From: Loripinus fragilis
Taxonomy: Eukaryota > Mollusca > Bivalvia > Lucinida > Lucinidae
NCBI GenBank assembly: GCA_964019695.1
Contig: OZ026515.1
Span: forward strand, 70,939,644-71,003,643
DNA length: 64,000 bases
Direction: 5' to 3'
In this document: positions 34,544 to 47,052 of the stretch, in pieces
Layout of the letters: the number at the start of each line of letters is the position of its first letter
Numbering within the stretch: the first letter of the stretch is position 1
Position numbers and translations under genes: made by a program
Notes under the pieces: model-generated
The model's input: the letters and a program-made list of their open reading frames with translations, nothing else
Databases searched by the model: none
Told to the model about the DNA's origin: nothing

Positions 34544-34772
34544 TACTGTCGTGTCTACCAAGAGTGACAGTGATGTAATATTCTCTTTACAATTGTTAAG
34601 TAAAACATTAACTCGTACACTCCATTTGATGTACGAGAATCGATAGATCACTTGTGTATTAATCCTATCCTGTGGATAGGATTAATACACAGGTGATCTA
34701 TCGATTCAAAGTGCCCAATAACTTTGTAAGCTTAATATGGCGTCACTGTCGTTCTTGGCTGGCAGGACAGTA
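34544..34772. mobile_element. MITE family B, copy 3 (best preserved)
   Basis: Ends tactgtcgtgtctacc ... ggctggcaggacagta, then gtgacagtgatg / cgtcactgtc. The central hairpin is nearly perfect: aatcgatagatcacttgtgt, attaatcctatcctgtgga, taggattaatacacaggtga. TA at each edge. Confidence 0.9.
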
Positions 34773-35278
34773 GTACCTGTTTATGTGCTTTCTATAATAT
34801 ATATCCACCAGTCGAGTTGCAAACAGCACTGGGGAAAACTCTGTCTGACCTGTGAAGCTTAATGCTCCACGTGCTTTGTCTCGTAAGTTAAAATTGCACG
34901 GGCCGCAGGTGTGCCTTATAATTACTGTGTGAGCCCGTCTGTCTGTCTGTCCGTCCGTTACCAAATAGTGAAAATGCTCATAACGCTTGAACCACAAAGT
35001 ATATTCTGATCCAATTCTGCATACGTATGCATGTCAACATTGTCTAACCATTGACATGCGTAATAGCCTTCTGTGGACCTAATAATTACCACCTGCATTG
35101 TCCTGTTTAATAGTTAAATTAACGGAACAATTAACAAAAAGCATATGACATGTTTACTTTTTGGTATTAGAGCTTGGGCGAGCTATAATGTGACAATAAA
35201 TGATTGGCAAGAGACATAATGTAAGGTGAATCAATACACAGTTAACATAAGAAATGAATTCAATTTTTGGAATGTTCA

Positions 35279-35340
35279 TGGAATCATGAATACTTCCGGT
35301 CTCTTGCACAGTTAGTGAATCCCGAAGTATTCATGAATCC
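35279..35340. repeat. Imperfect palindrome
   Basis: Arms ggaatcatgaatacttccgg and cccgaagtattcatgaatcc with a 22-nt loop. Confidence 0.75.
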
Positions 35341-36251
35341 ATAAACAGACAATGAATTGAATTGAATTTATTGCTTATATTTACATTATATTTTTAATTA
35401 TCTAAATTATCAAAAGTATTTATAATTTAGGGAACAAAACAGTTTTGTATTAATATGTGATCCTGTTAACGGTTTTGTTGGAGTGTAAAATGGAAAAGCG
35501 GAACAGCCAGCGTGAACACGGACAGCCAATGTAGCAAACAAGAGGCTTGTTTTGCACGGGCGACTCGGGTGTGGCTCGCTGTCAATACCAACACCAGTGT
35601 CACTTCTGGTGAATGAGTTCGAGGTTCGAAGCGTATTGCACGGGCAAGAGAGTTTGGCAGCTGTCAATCATATTTGTGACATTCATGAGGCTATGAACGA
35701 TTGCAAAAACCTAAGATTCATTAAAGGCTTGCTTCGAAAATGTAAATATTTGACTATATTCCATTAAATCAATGACATTATTTTTTCTAAAATATCATAA
35801 TGATATCAGTGATATATCTTGAAATAAATGCTACATTATATTTACTCTGTGAGAAATCGTCACAAAAATGCATTCCGGAAGGAAGTCACCATTGTGACGT
35901 ACAGTTAAAGTTGCATTACAACCAACACATTGAGACTGTCCTTCTACTATTTTTTTTAGAGTTATTTGTTTTAATTGCAAGTATGTAAGTGTAACTTAGT
36001 ATGACCTCTTCGCATTCAGTCAAAACAACGGTTTTCCTTTCTGATGCCTCGAATAACTGAATGTTTTTCACCAACAGTTGGCTTTATCTCAAGCAGTCTG
36101 TCCCATATTCTGCTATTTCATGAAGTTTGCTGTTTATTCATGATAGATAAATGGTCTAAAGTTGAAAATTTGAATCTTAAAATGCGTTTGGTCTAATGAA
36201 AAGTGAAGACTTTGCTGGTAGATCTACTTTTGTATTTCCAGGGATGACTGT

Positions 36252-36690
36252 CAATCGGAACTGTCTCGGCCAATTCCGCGGAATCAGACCTCGGATGTAC
36301 GTCGATTATCTACTTTGATAACGTGACGCTAACGTCACATAATGTGACGCTGACATCACAGAAACCATGCCAATACAATAATAAGGTCGATTGCAGTGAA
36401 ACAAACTGTTACAACATTCCACAAGATGCTATAAATGAAGTTTTTTTTTCAATAAAATATCGCTAAAAGCGATATTTTATTGAAAAAAACAAACAAACGT
36501 CATTTATTCTGTTGACAGAAAGAGATACATGCTACCAGGGTTTTTCTATATAGAGAGAGCCCCTGATGCTACAGAACTAATTTTCCTGACGCCAGTGTCG
36601 GCTAACAAAATGCAGCTTTTTCATACATAATATTACGCCTTACGTACATCCGAAGCTTGATTCTTGAATAGTGCCCTGAATTTCCGATTG
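36252..36690. mobile_element. Fold-back MITE family K, 439 bp, with perfect centre
   Basis: The ends are inverted: caatcggaactgtctcggcc and the complement of gccctgaatttccgattg, then gaatcagacctcggatgtac versus gaatcaagcttcggatgtac. The exact middle (36443-36489) is a perfect 22-bp stem, ttcaataaaatatcgct aaa agcgatattttattgaa with T/A flanks. One end is repeated at 44281-44395, and a short piece (caatcggaactgcctaggcc) at 31449-31482. Confidence 0.85.
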
Positions 36691-36990
36691 TGTATACCGT
36701 AGTGTGATAAGTACCATTAATGCAGACGCTGGCCCAAATACCGTATTTGACCTATGAAGCCTATATGCTCCTAATAGACATTTTTCATTTACACCTTACA
36801 TTACGATTTGTAAGTCAACGGAGACCTACTGTGGACTTTATTTAAGAGGGGCGATGTCAGCAGTAACTAGAATCTATCTTTTTTGTCTGCTACTACATAT
36901 TGTATTCATGCCCTGTGCTCTTTTAATACCTTGATCAGCACGATATTATACAGTTAAGATGTGCATTGGTAGTTTTTTGATAAAACATTT

Positions 36991-37060
36991 TGGCAAACAA
37001 TACTGACCCTGATCGGATTCCACGTTCAGCGACGTCTGATCTGGGTCCACGTTGTTTACA
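36991..37060. repeat. Palindromic element, family C
   Basis: Outer stem gcaaacaatactgaccctga ... tctgggtccacgttgtttac; inner stem diverged. Confidence 0.65.
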
Positions 37061-37061
37061 A

Positions 37062-39880
37062 TCTAACCTTATTTTGCATCTACGAGTATAAGTATATATA
37101 ACCCATATAAGTAGAATCTTCACAAAAATAAGCATGACAACTCTTGATAACATATTACTATTGATATGGGAACGTATTGCTGGAGTATTGCTTGTATAGT
37201 AGGTGTATTCCACCATCTTCTTACTTATCTCCTCATTATTCTCTCAACCTATTGGAGTAATACCAATTACTTCTTAGCTTTGCGATCTTTATGGAATAAA
37301 CTGTATATATAATTATTTAAGGCAGCATAATAACCATGGTGATGGTTTAAAATATAAAATATTAAAGGTGTGCATAAGTAATAATGACAAGAAGCAGCAT
37401 CTAGGATTTAATTGATTTACACAATTGGACCATATCGTTGAACATATACATGTATTGGTATGCTCCATATTTTTCTTCTCTCTTCTTTATATATCTCTAA
37501 TAATAATGTTATTTATGTACATAGGCAACTAAAGTATAGGAAATTAATTTTACAATATAGTTCTTTACGGTATAAATAGCAAACTATAATTAAAACAAAT
37601 AAGTTAACATAAAAACCACATAGGAGAATTATCATTAAGTATGAGTATAAACAGGATAATGTGTTACTCTAGCTTCCTTACAGATACCTGAAAATTTGTT
37701 GAATATAAATAAGGTAACATGCACAACATAGGGCGTCTTTATTTTAAAATTTAAAAACTGCATTACGTTATGAGTGTTTACAGAGTAAATATGTAATTTA
37801 AGTATTATAATGAATATGAACTACATTTTTTTTACAAAATAATTCTTTATGGAATAAATCGCATACTTATGGTTGTACAAGTAAAGTGACTGATAACCAA
37901 TTGGTTATAAGTAACATAAGGAACTATGAAACATTATACATTGACCATGATTAAGTGGGGTAACGAATACAACTATAAGGATATATTAATGATAGAAAGA
38001 TAAGAAAGGCTATTTACGCTAGTCAACTATATGCTCTGGGTCCTACACTAGTTCTTACTGAATATCAATGATTTTAAATGATAATACGTTACCAAAATAC
38101 TATACATAGATACAGTTGAATTTATACGTAGATCTTATAGGATTAATGCAGATTTTAAATTGTTTAGCTATTGTAACGTAGTATATACCCCCTACTATTA
38201 TCAACGAAGATGTAGTAATTATTTGGAGATGCATAAATGAAACGTATTGGAGTTATATGTAGATGTAAATATAGGGTCATCTTCGTTACAGCTTAAGGCT
38301 GTGAGGAAATATAAGTTATTTAATTCAAAATTAGTTTTAATGAACTTAGAAGTAGTAAGGTGTTAATATGAGAATGCAAACTATTACTGGATGGGTGTGA
38401 ACACGCATACACACATAAAATGTGTGAAAAATTACAGTGTAAAAGTGTATATATAGGTATGATGTCATTTTATCAATTACATCAATAAATGAATTGAATT
38501 CTGTATTTTAAGTGCGTGGTTGTATGATTTTGTAAGCTATCATTAGAGGTTGCCAGCTTAAAATGACTTTAGCCGTGGGAATGCTGTTGGCTAAATGTGT
38601 TCACAGCATGCAAAGGGTCCCAATCCCTCGTAGTTTCCTTTTCATGCAACTGTTGACCATGAAATGCTTAGATGGTCACAAATATTGTAAAGTTAAGTAT
38701 TTGGCGTATGTTTTCAAAATTCAGTAATCCTGTGTCAAGAGCCATACTTGTCAATGGTGTCACATGATCATCACTGTGCAAATTTATCCGATCTGCATTG
38801 CCTTGGGCAGAAATGGTAGATTCTTGAGCCTGGTCTGCCCTACTGTGTTGCACATTTTTCACTTTCAGCTGATTATATATTTAATTTGTAATAAGGCTGA
38901 TTTCAGATTTTTTTGTGTAGTCAAAGTAACACCTACTTTTGAAATCCCCCTTTCAACTTATTATCTGTCCAGTTTTCTGGAAGGTTGAGATCAAATGGCT
39001 CTGCACGCTGTGTCCTCTTTCTTTGTCTCTGAGCCATGATTATCCAACTTAACGGAACTAAAGGAATCATTGTTCTATGTTTCCTATATATAGGTCTCAT
39101 CCAACAGTAAATATATATTTATCGTCACTCAACACTGAAGTGTTTGTTAATATAATTAAGAATATAATAAGTCATTTGCTTTCTCTTAAGCTGTAATATA
39201 CTAAATGCCCTGGATATCCAGGGGCCTATGATTACTATCACTGAGGCTCAGCCTCCAGACTAGCTCTAAGACTATCAGTGTGCGAGCATTGTTAGACTAC
39301 CTGTCAAATATTATTGTCTGCTCAGACTGGTTCTGATCATCTCAGCCAACAATTTAAGTCTAGTTAAGAGATGCTTTCCACAAAATATATAAGTATGATT
39401 TTATAAAAAAAAAATATTTTATATAATTAAGTCAGATAACATAATGTGGGCTAGATGCCATTCTACAGCAAGGTAGAATTCCTTCTTGCAGCTTGACAGG
39501 GCTGTAGAAGTTCCAGGCTGTAGAAGAGAATACAATCCCATATAAACCATATTTACTCAGCAGTAAACATCCATCAAAAGTGAAAACGCTACACTACAAT
39601 ATTTTATTTTTTTGTGATAAAAGCTTTGGAACTACGCTCATAAAGAAGTACTAAATAAAAGTAAATTGATTAACGTAATAGCCTATTTAGGTAACTAAAT
39701 TTACAGTTATCTGTTGTTTTTCATACAAACCATTTTAACACAAAGTAAAATTCTACTTTGAAACCATTCTAAGTTTAATCCTTTAGGTTGTTATTGTATA
39801 TTACAAGTAGCTGATAAGACAGTTTAATTTTTATTCTGAGCTCTTGATATTCCTATTTCCTCATTGCTTTACGTCTCTGT
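37062..39880. other. AT-rich non-coding stretch, nothing recognised
   Basis: About 2.8 kb of AT-rich sequence without shared repeats, RNA boxes or convincing open frames. Confidence 0.5.
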
Positions 39881-39888
39881 AAGAGTAT

Positions 39889-40125
39889 GAGCCGCGACAT
39901 GTGATTACCAACAATGTGTCATGTTGACATGAATAGACTCAGGTGAGCCTCTGTAGCCTCCTGTTAAGCTTAGAAACTCCAAATACTGGTCGGTTAGTCG
40001 CTCAACACTCATAGATTATTCAAGCGACTAGCAAAGGCTCTGATCAGACTGCGCGTATGCGCAGGCTGGTCTGAGCCTTTGCTGGTCGCACATACTACAT
40101 TGTTGGAAATCTCATGTCGCGGCCC
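39889..40125. mobile_element. TIR/fold-back element D
   Basis: Ends gccgcgacatgtgattacca and the inverted form of tggaaatctcatgtcgcggc (about 28 bp). The centre 40023-40089 is a strong hairpin: gcgactagcaaaggctctga, ctgcgcgtatgcgcag, tctgagcctttgctggtcgc. A related but shorter hairpin is at 61418-61480. Confidence 0.82.
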
Positions 40126-40460
40126 AATTATGTTTAAAATAGTTTTGCGACAGTATTTTTTACAAAAAAAAGTCTAGAAATACACTGTTTAAAACGGCGA
40201 CGCCTATAGAAAGTCACAAGAACTTTTGTCCACCATCTGTAGTGTAAATTCGTGAACTCATCAGATGTAATGTGACATAGTAATATATTTTACTGCATGA
40301 GTTAATGCCATCAATTTATTTTCTGTCGCATATCCAGCCTGAAATAGGACTTAATTGCTTATAATAGATTAAAATAAATGGATAGCAACAACGACTTTTT
40401 GATGAATCAATAAAAGACTGCTCTTGGCCCTACCGTTGCCTGAGCATTATATACTCAACA

Positions 40461-42833
40461 AAAAAAAGAAAAAAGAAAAAAAGAAACGCACCACTCAGAT
40501 TTTCCCGTTAAGTTCTCTTCAAATGCGAAAATGCAAATTGTCATAAAATACCTATTTATGTTCAGATCTTACAAAATATCAAGTGTGGTGTAAATGAATA
40601 TCTGTGCTTTCCACATGCAAGAACGAAAGCATAAGTGCCATCAGTAAACAGGTTTTGGAGGCGTTTATTCAATGACACTATTTTCGTGAAATTTCGAGTA
40701 TGCTTTACGATTGCACATTACAAAAACGATATATTCTGGCCAAAAGTTCTAACCGGCCACCTGCATTTTATTAATTTTCTTCAAAACTTAAAATGACTTG
40801 AATACTCTTTTTGCATCTCGAAATTGACAAACGTGTCATGTACCCTTGGCAGTGAAGATATTGACAAAATGTTCAACAGTACATGCAAGATGCTAACTTG
40901 GATAGTGGTACCCCCATTTTCAAAAATCGCATTTTGGCACAATTTGTGAGTAATGACTTTTTGAAATAACCCCATTTCACAAGAAAAACGTTTTCATTTC
41001 AAAGTTTAACACATATTGAACATTAAAGTGCTGAAAAGAACACTCCATCTGCATGAAACTCGTTGCTATTGGCTAAAATGTCAAAAATTACCCCACCATC
41101 CAATGCAAATTCTTGTGAATTTTGAAAATGAGGGTAAGTGTATTCGGCAAAGCCTCCCGGATACAACTTAAGGAGTTTTGCTTAGCCGTTTTCTGTTATC
41201 GATGACTGATAGGCTGGCCTATTCGGAAAGCAAATGAAACTGATATAGTCCTTATAGCTGTTCCGAAAATCGGTAAAAACACACGTGGCCGGTAAGAACT
41301 TTTGACTAGTGTATTTTCGTTATGTGAGACATCAAATATATTTATTCATGCTTTGTGCCATGTTAAAATGCATTTTTGTCAGCGCGGACCGTTAGAATTG
41401 ATTAAAACAAAGTTGAAATCCTTTCACGTTTTGTTAGGTCTATCTCCAGTATGGAATAGTAATCCAAAGGGTAGTGATAAATGATCGCATATGATAAGAT
41501 TACAAATAATGACACTGTGAGTGTCTGAGTATCATTTGGTCTACTGAGACGATTCCCATTGCTTGAAATAATCAAGCAAGGGAGCATTATAAAAAGGCTT
41601 ATTTTATGTGACTTTACAAGGACTTCGGACAGTCTTAATGAAGGATTGCGCATAAAAATGACCAGAGAAAAGTTTCAAAGAAAACGAAATTTTTTCTGTG
41701 AAAAAGATAGTAGGTTCAACCCTCGACTTATCCACAAAAGCAGTTTTCTCATTGGACAAGTACCAATTGAAAAATATGGGTTGAAAACTCTGCTTTTGCT
41801 ATTCAACATATAGGAAATAGAAAACGTTTTACTGAAGTGCTTTTCCCCTGTGACCAAACCCAATCCTTTTGCATACAGTTGTAGTTTTACATTTCATACA
41901 TCATATAAAAACGGCATGATTGGTCACGTGGGGGGGGGGGCGTTGTCGAAATGCTTAAAAACACCTTATTATAAAAACCTATTAGAAACTATTTTTGTAA
42001 ATATCAATTTGCAATGGCATGTATCAGAACTTTAGTTATGAGTGCTTACAAAGTAATTAATTGTCTCATTTCTCAACCAAAACATATGTTTTTGGTACTC
42101 AAAACGACCGTCTCAATAAGACGGTTCTTTTAAGCACCAAATTATAGGTTAAATCTGATATGTAAGAAAATAGTAACGTTTTTACGCTCGAAAACTGTGT
42201 TTATCTAGACTATGATTTATACAATATGCAGATATGATACACATCATTGCACAAGCCAAACTGGTTGACTTGGAATATTACAGGTAATAGTCAAAAGTTA
42301 TTGACAGCACACTTCTTTAGATCTTCTCAACCCAAATTTTATGCAAACGCATCACTTTCGTCTCAAGTTTTATGCTGCAAACATAATATTTACATGTATT
42401 TAGGTGAATACTCGACGAAACTTTGACTTTCTGTGAAATAAAAGTTGGTCACAGAAATTACCCCCACCCCCTAAACCCTAGAGTCCTGGCATACTTATGC
42501 AATATTTTCAAAATATTTTTATTTTGCTAGGCGCACTAAATGTGAGGGTTTTATTTAAGCACAAAACTCAAGTTGTCAGCCATGCATTATCCTAGCCACA
42601 GGCTGTCGAAATTTGGGCAGATTGAATAGGGAACTGTCCGAGGTCCTTTGGCCCCCTATTGGTTAAATTTGGTTTATGGCCAATTTCTATTGACACATTT
42701 TGACCCCTGATTGCAAATGATGAGTAATGAAGCAGTAACTGACATACATTTGCACCGATATAAACGAAACTGCTCTATCACTTGTGATCTTTTTGAGAGT
42801 GGATTAGTTCTACGTGGTGCGTTTCTTTTTTTG
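40461..42833. mobile_element. 2.4-kb interval bounded by inverted AAAGAAACGCACCAC ends
   Basis: The left end aaaaaaagaaacgcaccac (about 40477-40494) and the right end gtggtgcgtttcttttttt (about 42814-42833) are inverted copies. Inside there is no recognisable transposase; open frames at 41.3-41.8 kb are short and overlap on opposite strands. A family P palindrome is nested at 42080-42150. The pairing could be a non-autonomous element or two separate ends. Confidence 0.55.
42080..42150. repeat. 70-bp palindrome, family P, copy 3
   Basis: aacatatgtttttggtactc, aaaacgaccgtctcaataag, acggttcttttaagcacc and attatagg: same layout as the copies at 4143 and 19562. Confidence 0.8.
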
Positions 42834-43202
42834 TCAGGCACATGTTCAATTTAAAGGACCTGCGTACAACAGGCCATCATACATTTAAGGCTGTTTTTAT
42901 GTTGTCGGAAAATCGTCATTGCATCCTAAATTTCTATGGTTTTGATATATATACCCACCCATACAGACATGATCACATCTAGTAATTTACCATATTTAAA
43001 AATACAAAAAAGTAGAGATGAAAATCATGTTATTTCTAGTTTTTATATCAATTTTCAATGATCATATAACGTTATAACGCCATTGATTAAAAATTAGTAA
43101 TAAAATACAGGTACATAAATGAGAATTATTGAATATAATGTACATTTAAAACTCTAAAGTTATAGTTCATTAATTAACACGTAAAACGTAAGTGAATATA
43201 AA

Positions 43203-43400
43203 TCGCAGGTTAATATCCTGGCTTCTCCCAGTCTGTCGGATGAGACTTTAAGCCGTTGCCCCGTCTTCTGAGACGCTTAAAAACCAGAACCACTGCCAGT
43301 TGAGCCTTCGGGTGTTCCTGGACATAGAACAACAAAAACCATAAACCCACCCCGCCACTACTGGTACAGCCAAAGAACACGGCGACCAACAATAAATATA
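43203..43400 (+). mobile_element. SINE-like element, first of two head-to-tail copies (5' truncated)
   Basis: Starts within a tRNA-like tail (atatcctggcttctcccagt), then the body gtctgtcggatgagacttta, cgtcttctgagacgcttaaa, ttgagccttcgggtgttcct and ggacatagaacaacaaaaa, and ends in an A-rich tail. It is closely similar to the next copy. Confidence 0.8.
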
Positions 43401-43640
43401 AAACGCCGTGGTTTAGGGGATAAACCTATGTCTTGTAAACCGGGGGTGGCAGGGTCGATTCCCCGCTTCTCCCAGTCTGTCGGATGAGACTTTAAGCCTT
43501 TGTCCCGTCTTCTGAGACGCTTAAAAACAAGAACCACTGCCGGTTGAGCCTTCGGGAGTTCCTGGACATAGAACCACAAAAAGCATAAACCACCCAGCCA
43601 GTACTGGGACAGCCAAGGAACACGGCCACAAACAAAATAT
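43401..43640 (+). mobile_element. SINE-like element, second head-to-tail copy with tRNA-like head
   Basis: The head has an A-box-like tggtttaggggataaac, an anticodon-loop-like cttgtaaa and a B box agggtcgattccc, so it resembles a tRNA. The acceptor strands do not pair. The body is nearly identical to the first copy. The reverse strand gives a 141-codon open frame that is only a by-product. Confidence 0.82.
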
Positions 43641-43644
43641 AACA

Positions 43645-43790
43645 CATTAACTTCTTCGCATCGGTGAAATTGGACGTTCTTTGCTTTCTCCATTGACTTC
43701 CCTGAGCCCACTTCAGATTTCAAACCTTTCTCACATGTATAACTTTCGTATAAGTAGATAAACCACGATGTGAGGGTATTCATTTTTCGA
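43645..43790 (+). repeat. Dispersed repeat family L, copy 2
   Basis: Shares gaaattggacgttctttgct, ttctccattgacttccct and gagcccacttcagattt with 28540-28700. It directly follows the SINE-like pair. Confidence 0.75.
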
Positions 43791-44002
43791 ATTGGATTGT
43801 ACGAAACATTTTGGTTGTAAAATTATCGAGATTTGCTGAAGTTTTCATTTTCGTTACTTCGGTTGTTTTGTTTTTTGGCACATTGTGTATATTATGCAAA
43901 GTCATTATTAAAAAGAGGTCATGTGTGACCATGTATATTAACGTATTTGTGCAAAGAAGTCTGTTAGGCTTCAAAATTGTAATATTAAATGATTATTTTT
44001 GT

Positions 44003-44119
44003 GAATGAATATTACATTTATTTCATCCCGTGAAGCGAAAGAAAAGAATGTACATTTAATTTTTATCTTTGGTACTCGTGACTGATTCATTTTTCACTAC
44101 ACTTGATGAAATAAATGTC
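44003..44119. repeat. Fold-back element, family M, copy 1
   Basis: Ends gaatattacatttatttcat and gatgaaataaatgt in inverted orientation, around a diverged interior with gtacatttaatttt and actcgtgac. Homologous to 45092-45212. Confidence 0.7.
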
Positions 44120-44280
44120 CTTAGAAGTAATATTTACTACACACAAAGAAATGAAATGCAAGAAAATCTTGATTAAATGTAATGTATACGAATTTGAAAA
44201 AGTTATATTTTCACAACTGAAAACATAAAAAAGATATATAAACACAGGAGTGAAAATGAAAATTATAACCTCTTCTCACC

Positions 44281-44395
44281 AATCGGAAATTTTCGGCTCA
44301 ATTCGTGAATCAAGCCTCGGATGCATATAAGGCGTAGTACTATGTATAAACAATCTGCATTTTAGTAGCCGGAATTGGCGTAAGGTAAATTAGTA
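44281..44395 (+). repeat. MITE family K, one end
   Basis: caatcggaaattttcggctc, gaatcaagcctcggatgcat, ataaggcgtagtactatgta, ctgcattttagtagccg: matches the inward reading of the right end of 36252-36690. The other end is missing. Confidence 0.7.
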
Positions 44396-44424
44396 CTGTA
44401 GCTAGTGGGTTCATGCTTTCAGAT

Positions 44425-44665
44425 TTAACCCATTTAAGCCGAATGGAATTTCCCACTGTTGTCAATTGTACCAGTCCATTTCCCTTTAAATGGTTGTTTG
44501 GTGGTATTTTTCATTTTTAATCCATTTTCTATGAACTTTCTGTAAGCAAACTGTGGAGTCCCTGATCAGACGCCGCAAATTGCGGCGTCTGATCTGGGAC
44601 TGCGCTGTTTGCCCTTGTCCCACAAAAAGGCAGCTATGCATATGTGGATTGAAAGACACACATTT
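44425..44665. mobile_element. Element with family C palindrome, copy 2
   Basis: Central hairpin 44546-44612: gcaaactgtggagtccctga, tcagacgccgcaaattgcgg, cgtctgatctgggactgcgc, tgtttgc. The inner stem CAGACGCCGCAA/TTGCGGCGTCTG is perfect. The body is shared with 26755-26985. Confidence 0.78.
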
Positions 44666-45091
44666 TGCAACGTCATCATAGACTAAAACTGACGGCATAT
44701 GTGATAATCATAATTGCAAAAAATCTGTTAAGTTTCAAAAGTATTAACGATGGAAATTCAGATTTTAAGCTTGCACTAGACGATGAAAAAGATTAGGCTT
44801 TGTCATGTCTGCGAGACATTAAAATTCAAAATCATGTGAAAGCTAGATATCTGATTTTCAATCCTTTTATCTATATTTAATATTATCAACCACATAATTA
44901 TATCTAACTATCTGTCATCCATTCGTGAATCATATCATACGTATGTGCACGTGGGTAAACAAATAATGTCATTGGCTGACATTGAGCGCGGTCGCATGGC
45001 CAACCAGCTAAACAAAATTGGTTTCAACTAAGAAAATTACATGTACATAGAGAATGTAATTATTAGACAATGAAAAGAAATTCCATTTTTG

Positions 45092-45212
45092 TGATGAATA
45101 TGACATTTATTTCATCTCGTGATGCTTAAAATGTACATTTCATTCGTGACTTCGCTACTCATGAAATTATCTTTTTTCGTTTCACTCGATGAAATAAATG
45201 TTATATTCATTC
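45092..45212. repeat. Fold-back element, family M, copy 2
   Basis: Ends gatgaatatgacatttattt / catctcgtgatg and the inverted cactcgatgaaataaatgtt / atattcattc. Interior cattcgtgacttcgctactc. Confidence 0.78.
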
Positions 45213-45219
45213 AAAAAAT

Positions 45220-45880
45220 GTGGATATCCTCTATGCAATAAATACTATACGCCGCTAGTGAACTACATATTTTGACGACGTCCATAATAACGTCTAGTAC
45301 CATATGGTCATGACAATCAAATTCTACCCAATGGTACGTCTAAAAGGACTATCTCTTTAGATGTTGGTGTTAAAATGACGTGTGTAATTAGGTTTGGAAC
45401 GTGACGTCAATATCGATGTTAACCCTACTATTACGCCAGAGTGATGTGCAACATAAACTCTAGCTAATTTAATGCCTTAACATGTGTTTTTTAATATGTT
45501 AAAATGTAAATGTATGAATTTATATTTTCTATGTTGTATTACAGGGAATAAAAGTGGCACACTCTTCATTATGTGCCATTGTAGATGTCATTACTTTATT
45601 GTTGAAATAGCAGCAGTCCATATACAAAAAAACTTTAATATAACCAGGAGCGTTCACTATTATCATAGCATCAAGCTAAAGTACATTTTGTTGTAATTTC
45701 AAAGCATGTAAAATTGTGTCATTTTGTCTCTTATGTAATAATTGCTGGAATGTCTTTAGATCCTTTTCTCATGTCTGCGCTCTTATCTGCTTATATAGCA
45801 CAACAATTTCAATAATTATAAATAATGGCATATGCTTAATAGAATTTAACATGTGTGGTCCTGTATCATTGAATATGTTA
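45220..45880. other. Non-coding stretch, nothing recognised
   Basis: AT-rich; a 70-codon open frame at 45484-45696 lacks any signature. Confidence 0.45.
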
Positions 45881-45884
45881 AGCT

Positions 45885-45965
45885 CATTGTGATAAAGCGA
45901 TAAAATGCTCGACCGAACCTTGTATTTTAAAAAATGTTATCTTTTCCTCAATTACTAACATCCTC
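45885..45965. repeat. Fold-back element, family H, degenerate
   Basis: gataaaatgctcgaccgaac and cttgtattttaaaaaatgtt / atcttttcctcaatt resemble the centre and right arm of the copy at 50121-50250. Confidence 0.45.
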
Positions 45966-46037
45966 GATACGAGAAGGACCGCGTACATAACAGTTGTGCT
46001 TACCCCATACCTTAGCCTAGGTAACTCAACCGATACA

Positions 46038-46221
<184 letters not shown>

Positions 46222-46567
46222 AAAGGATCGGCTTGTGTAGGGGACAGGGGTCCGCAGCCCACTCCCCCCCCCCCCTGAAAAATCACAAAAATATAGGGTT
46301 CCTTAGCAATACTGCTGGTCCGGATCCCCTGAAAAATCACAAAGCTAACAAGCCACCAATCAATGTTGGGCCATCATCGGCACGCCAGCGAAACGCCATT
46401 TCAGTGGCGTTTCACTGGCAGGCCGATGATGTCCCGCTTATAAGGTGGTATTTGGATCCGACCTCTCCTCATCAACTGAATAAAATAAATAAAAAAAAAA
46501 AAAAAAAAAAAAAAAAACGTTGTCAAAGTTGAACCCCCTCTGACAAAACTTTCTTGATCCACGCATG
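46222..46567 (+). mobile_element. MITE family A, copy 5, left end lost
   Basis: Contains the full internal series: ctgaaaaatcacaaaaatat, ggtccggatcccctg, gccagcgaaacgccatttca / gtggcgtttcactggc, a poly-A tract, gaaccccctctgacaaaact and the right end ttgatccacgcatg. The left TIR is replaced by unrelated sequence next to the microsatellite. Confidence 0.85.
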
Positions 46568-47052
46568 TTTGAAATCAGTAAGCCAAACTCATTCCAAACA
46601 CTTAAAACGGTATGATGTATCAAACATCGACGATAGCAGATCAATATGTAGTTGACATTCAATTGTACGCTTGTTTCCGTTCCTCAAGAGCTATTTAATG
46701 ACAGAGCACTCGCTCGATTGTCAATTTTTGTGGTATAACTCTCACTGGACGGATGTTCGTGGCTGAGTATCACACTTGGGAAGTAAATGTATCTCACCAT
46801 TTCACCCCTGCATACCATTACCGATGCATTGCAAGCAGTACGGATCGAGACGAGACGGCTGGGGCCGTTTCGCCTATATTAGTACTATTTGCCTGAGTTT
46901 TATGGGGTATTTGATTTAGCGATGTTTTTGGATATGTTTTTTATATGATTGACATCGTCATTTCTTAGCTATATGTGTAAACACTAGGTTCGCAGTGTAG
47001 AAAGTTCCTGTCCCGTTCTAGGAAATATTTGCATCCGTTACTAGTAAACGAT

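Noticed and set aside
43401..43470. Working tRNA gene with a TGT-like anticodon
   Set aside because: The acceptor strands do not pair and the tRNA-like part is followed by a duplicated SINE-like body.
43358..43783. 141-codon minus-strand frame
   Set aside because: Antisense of the SINE-like element and family L repeat.
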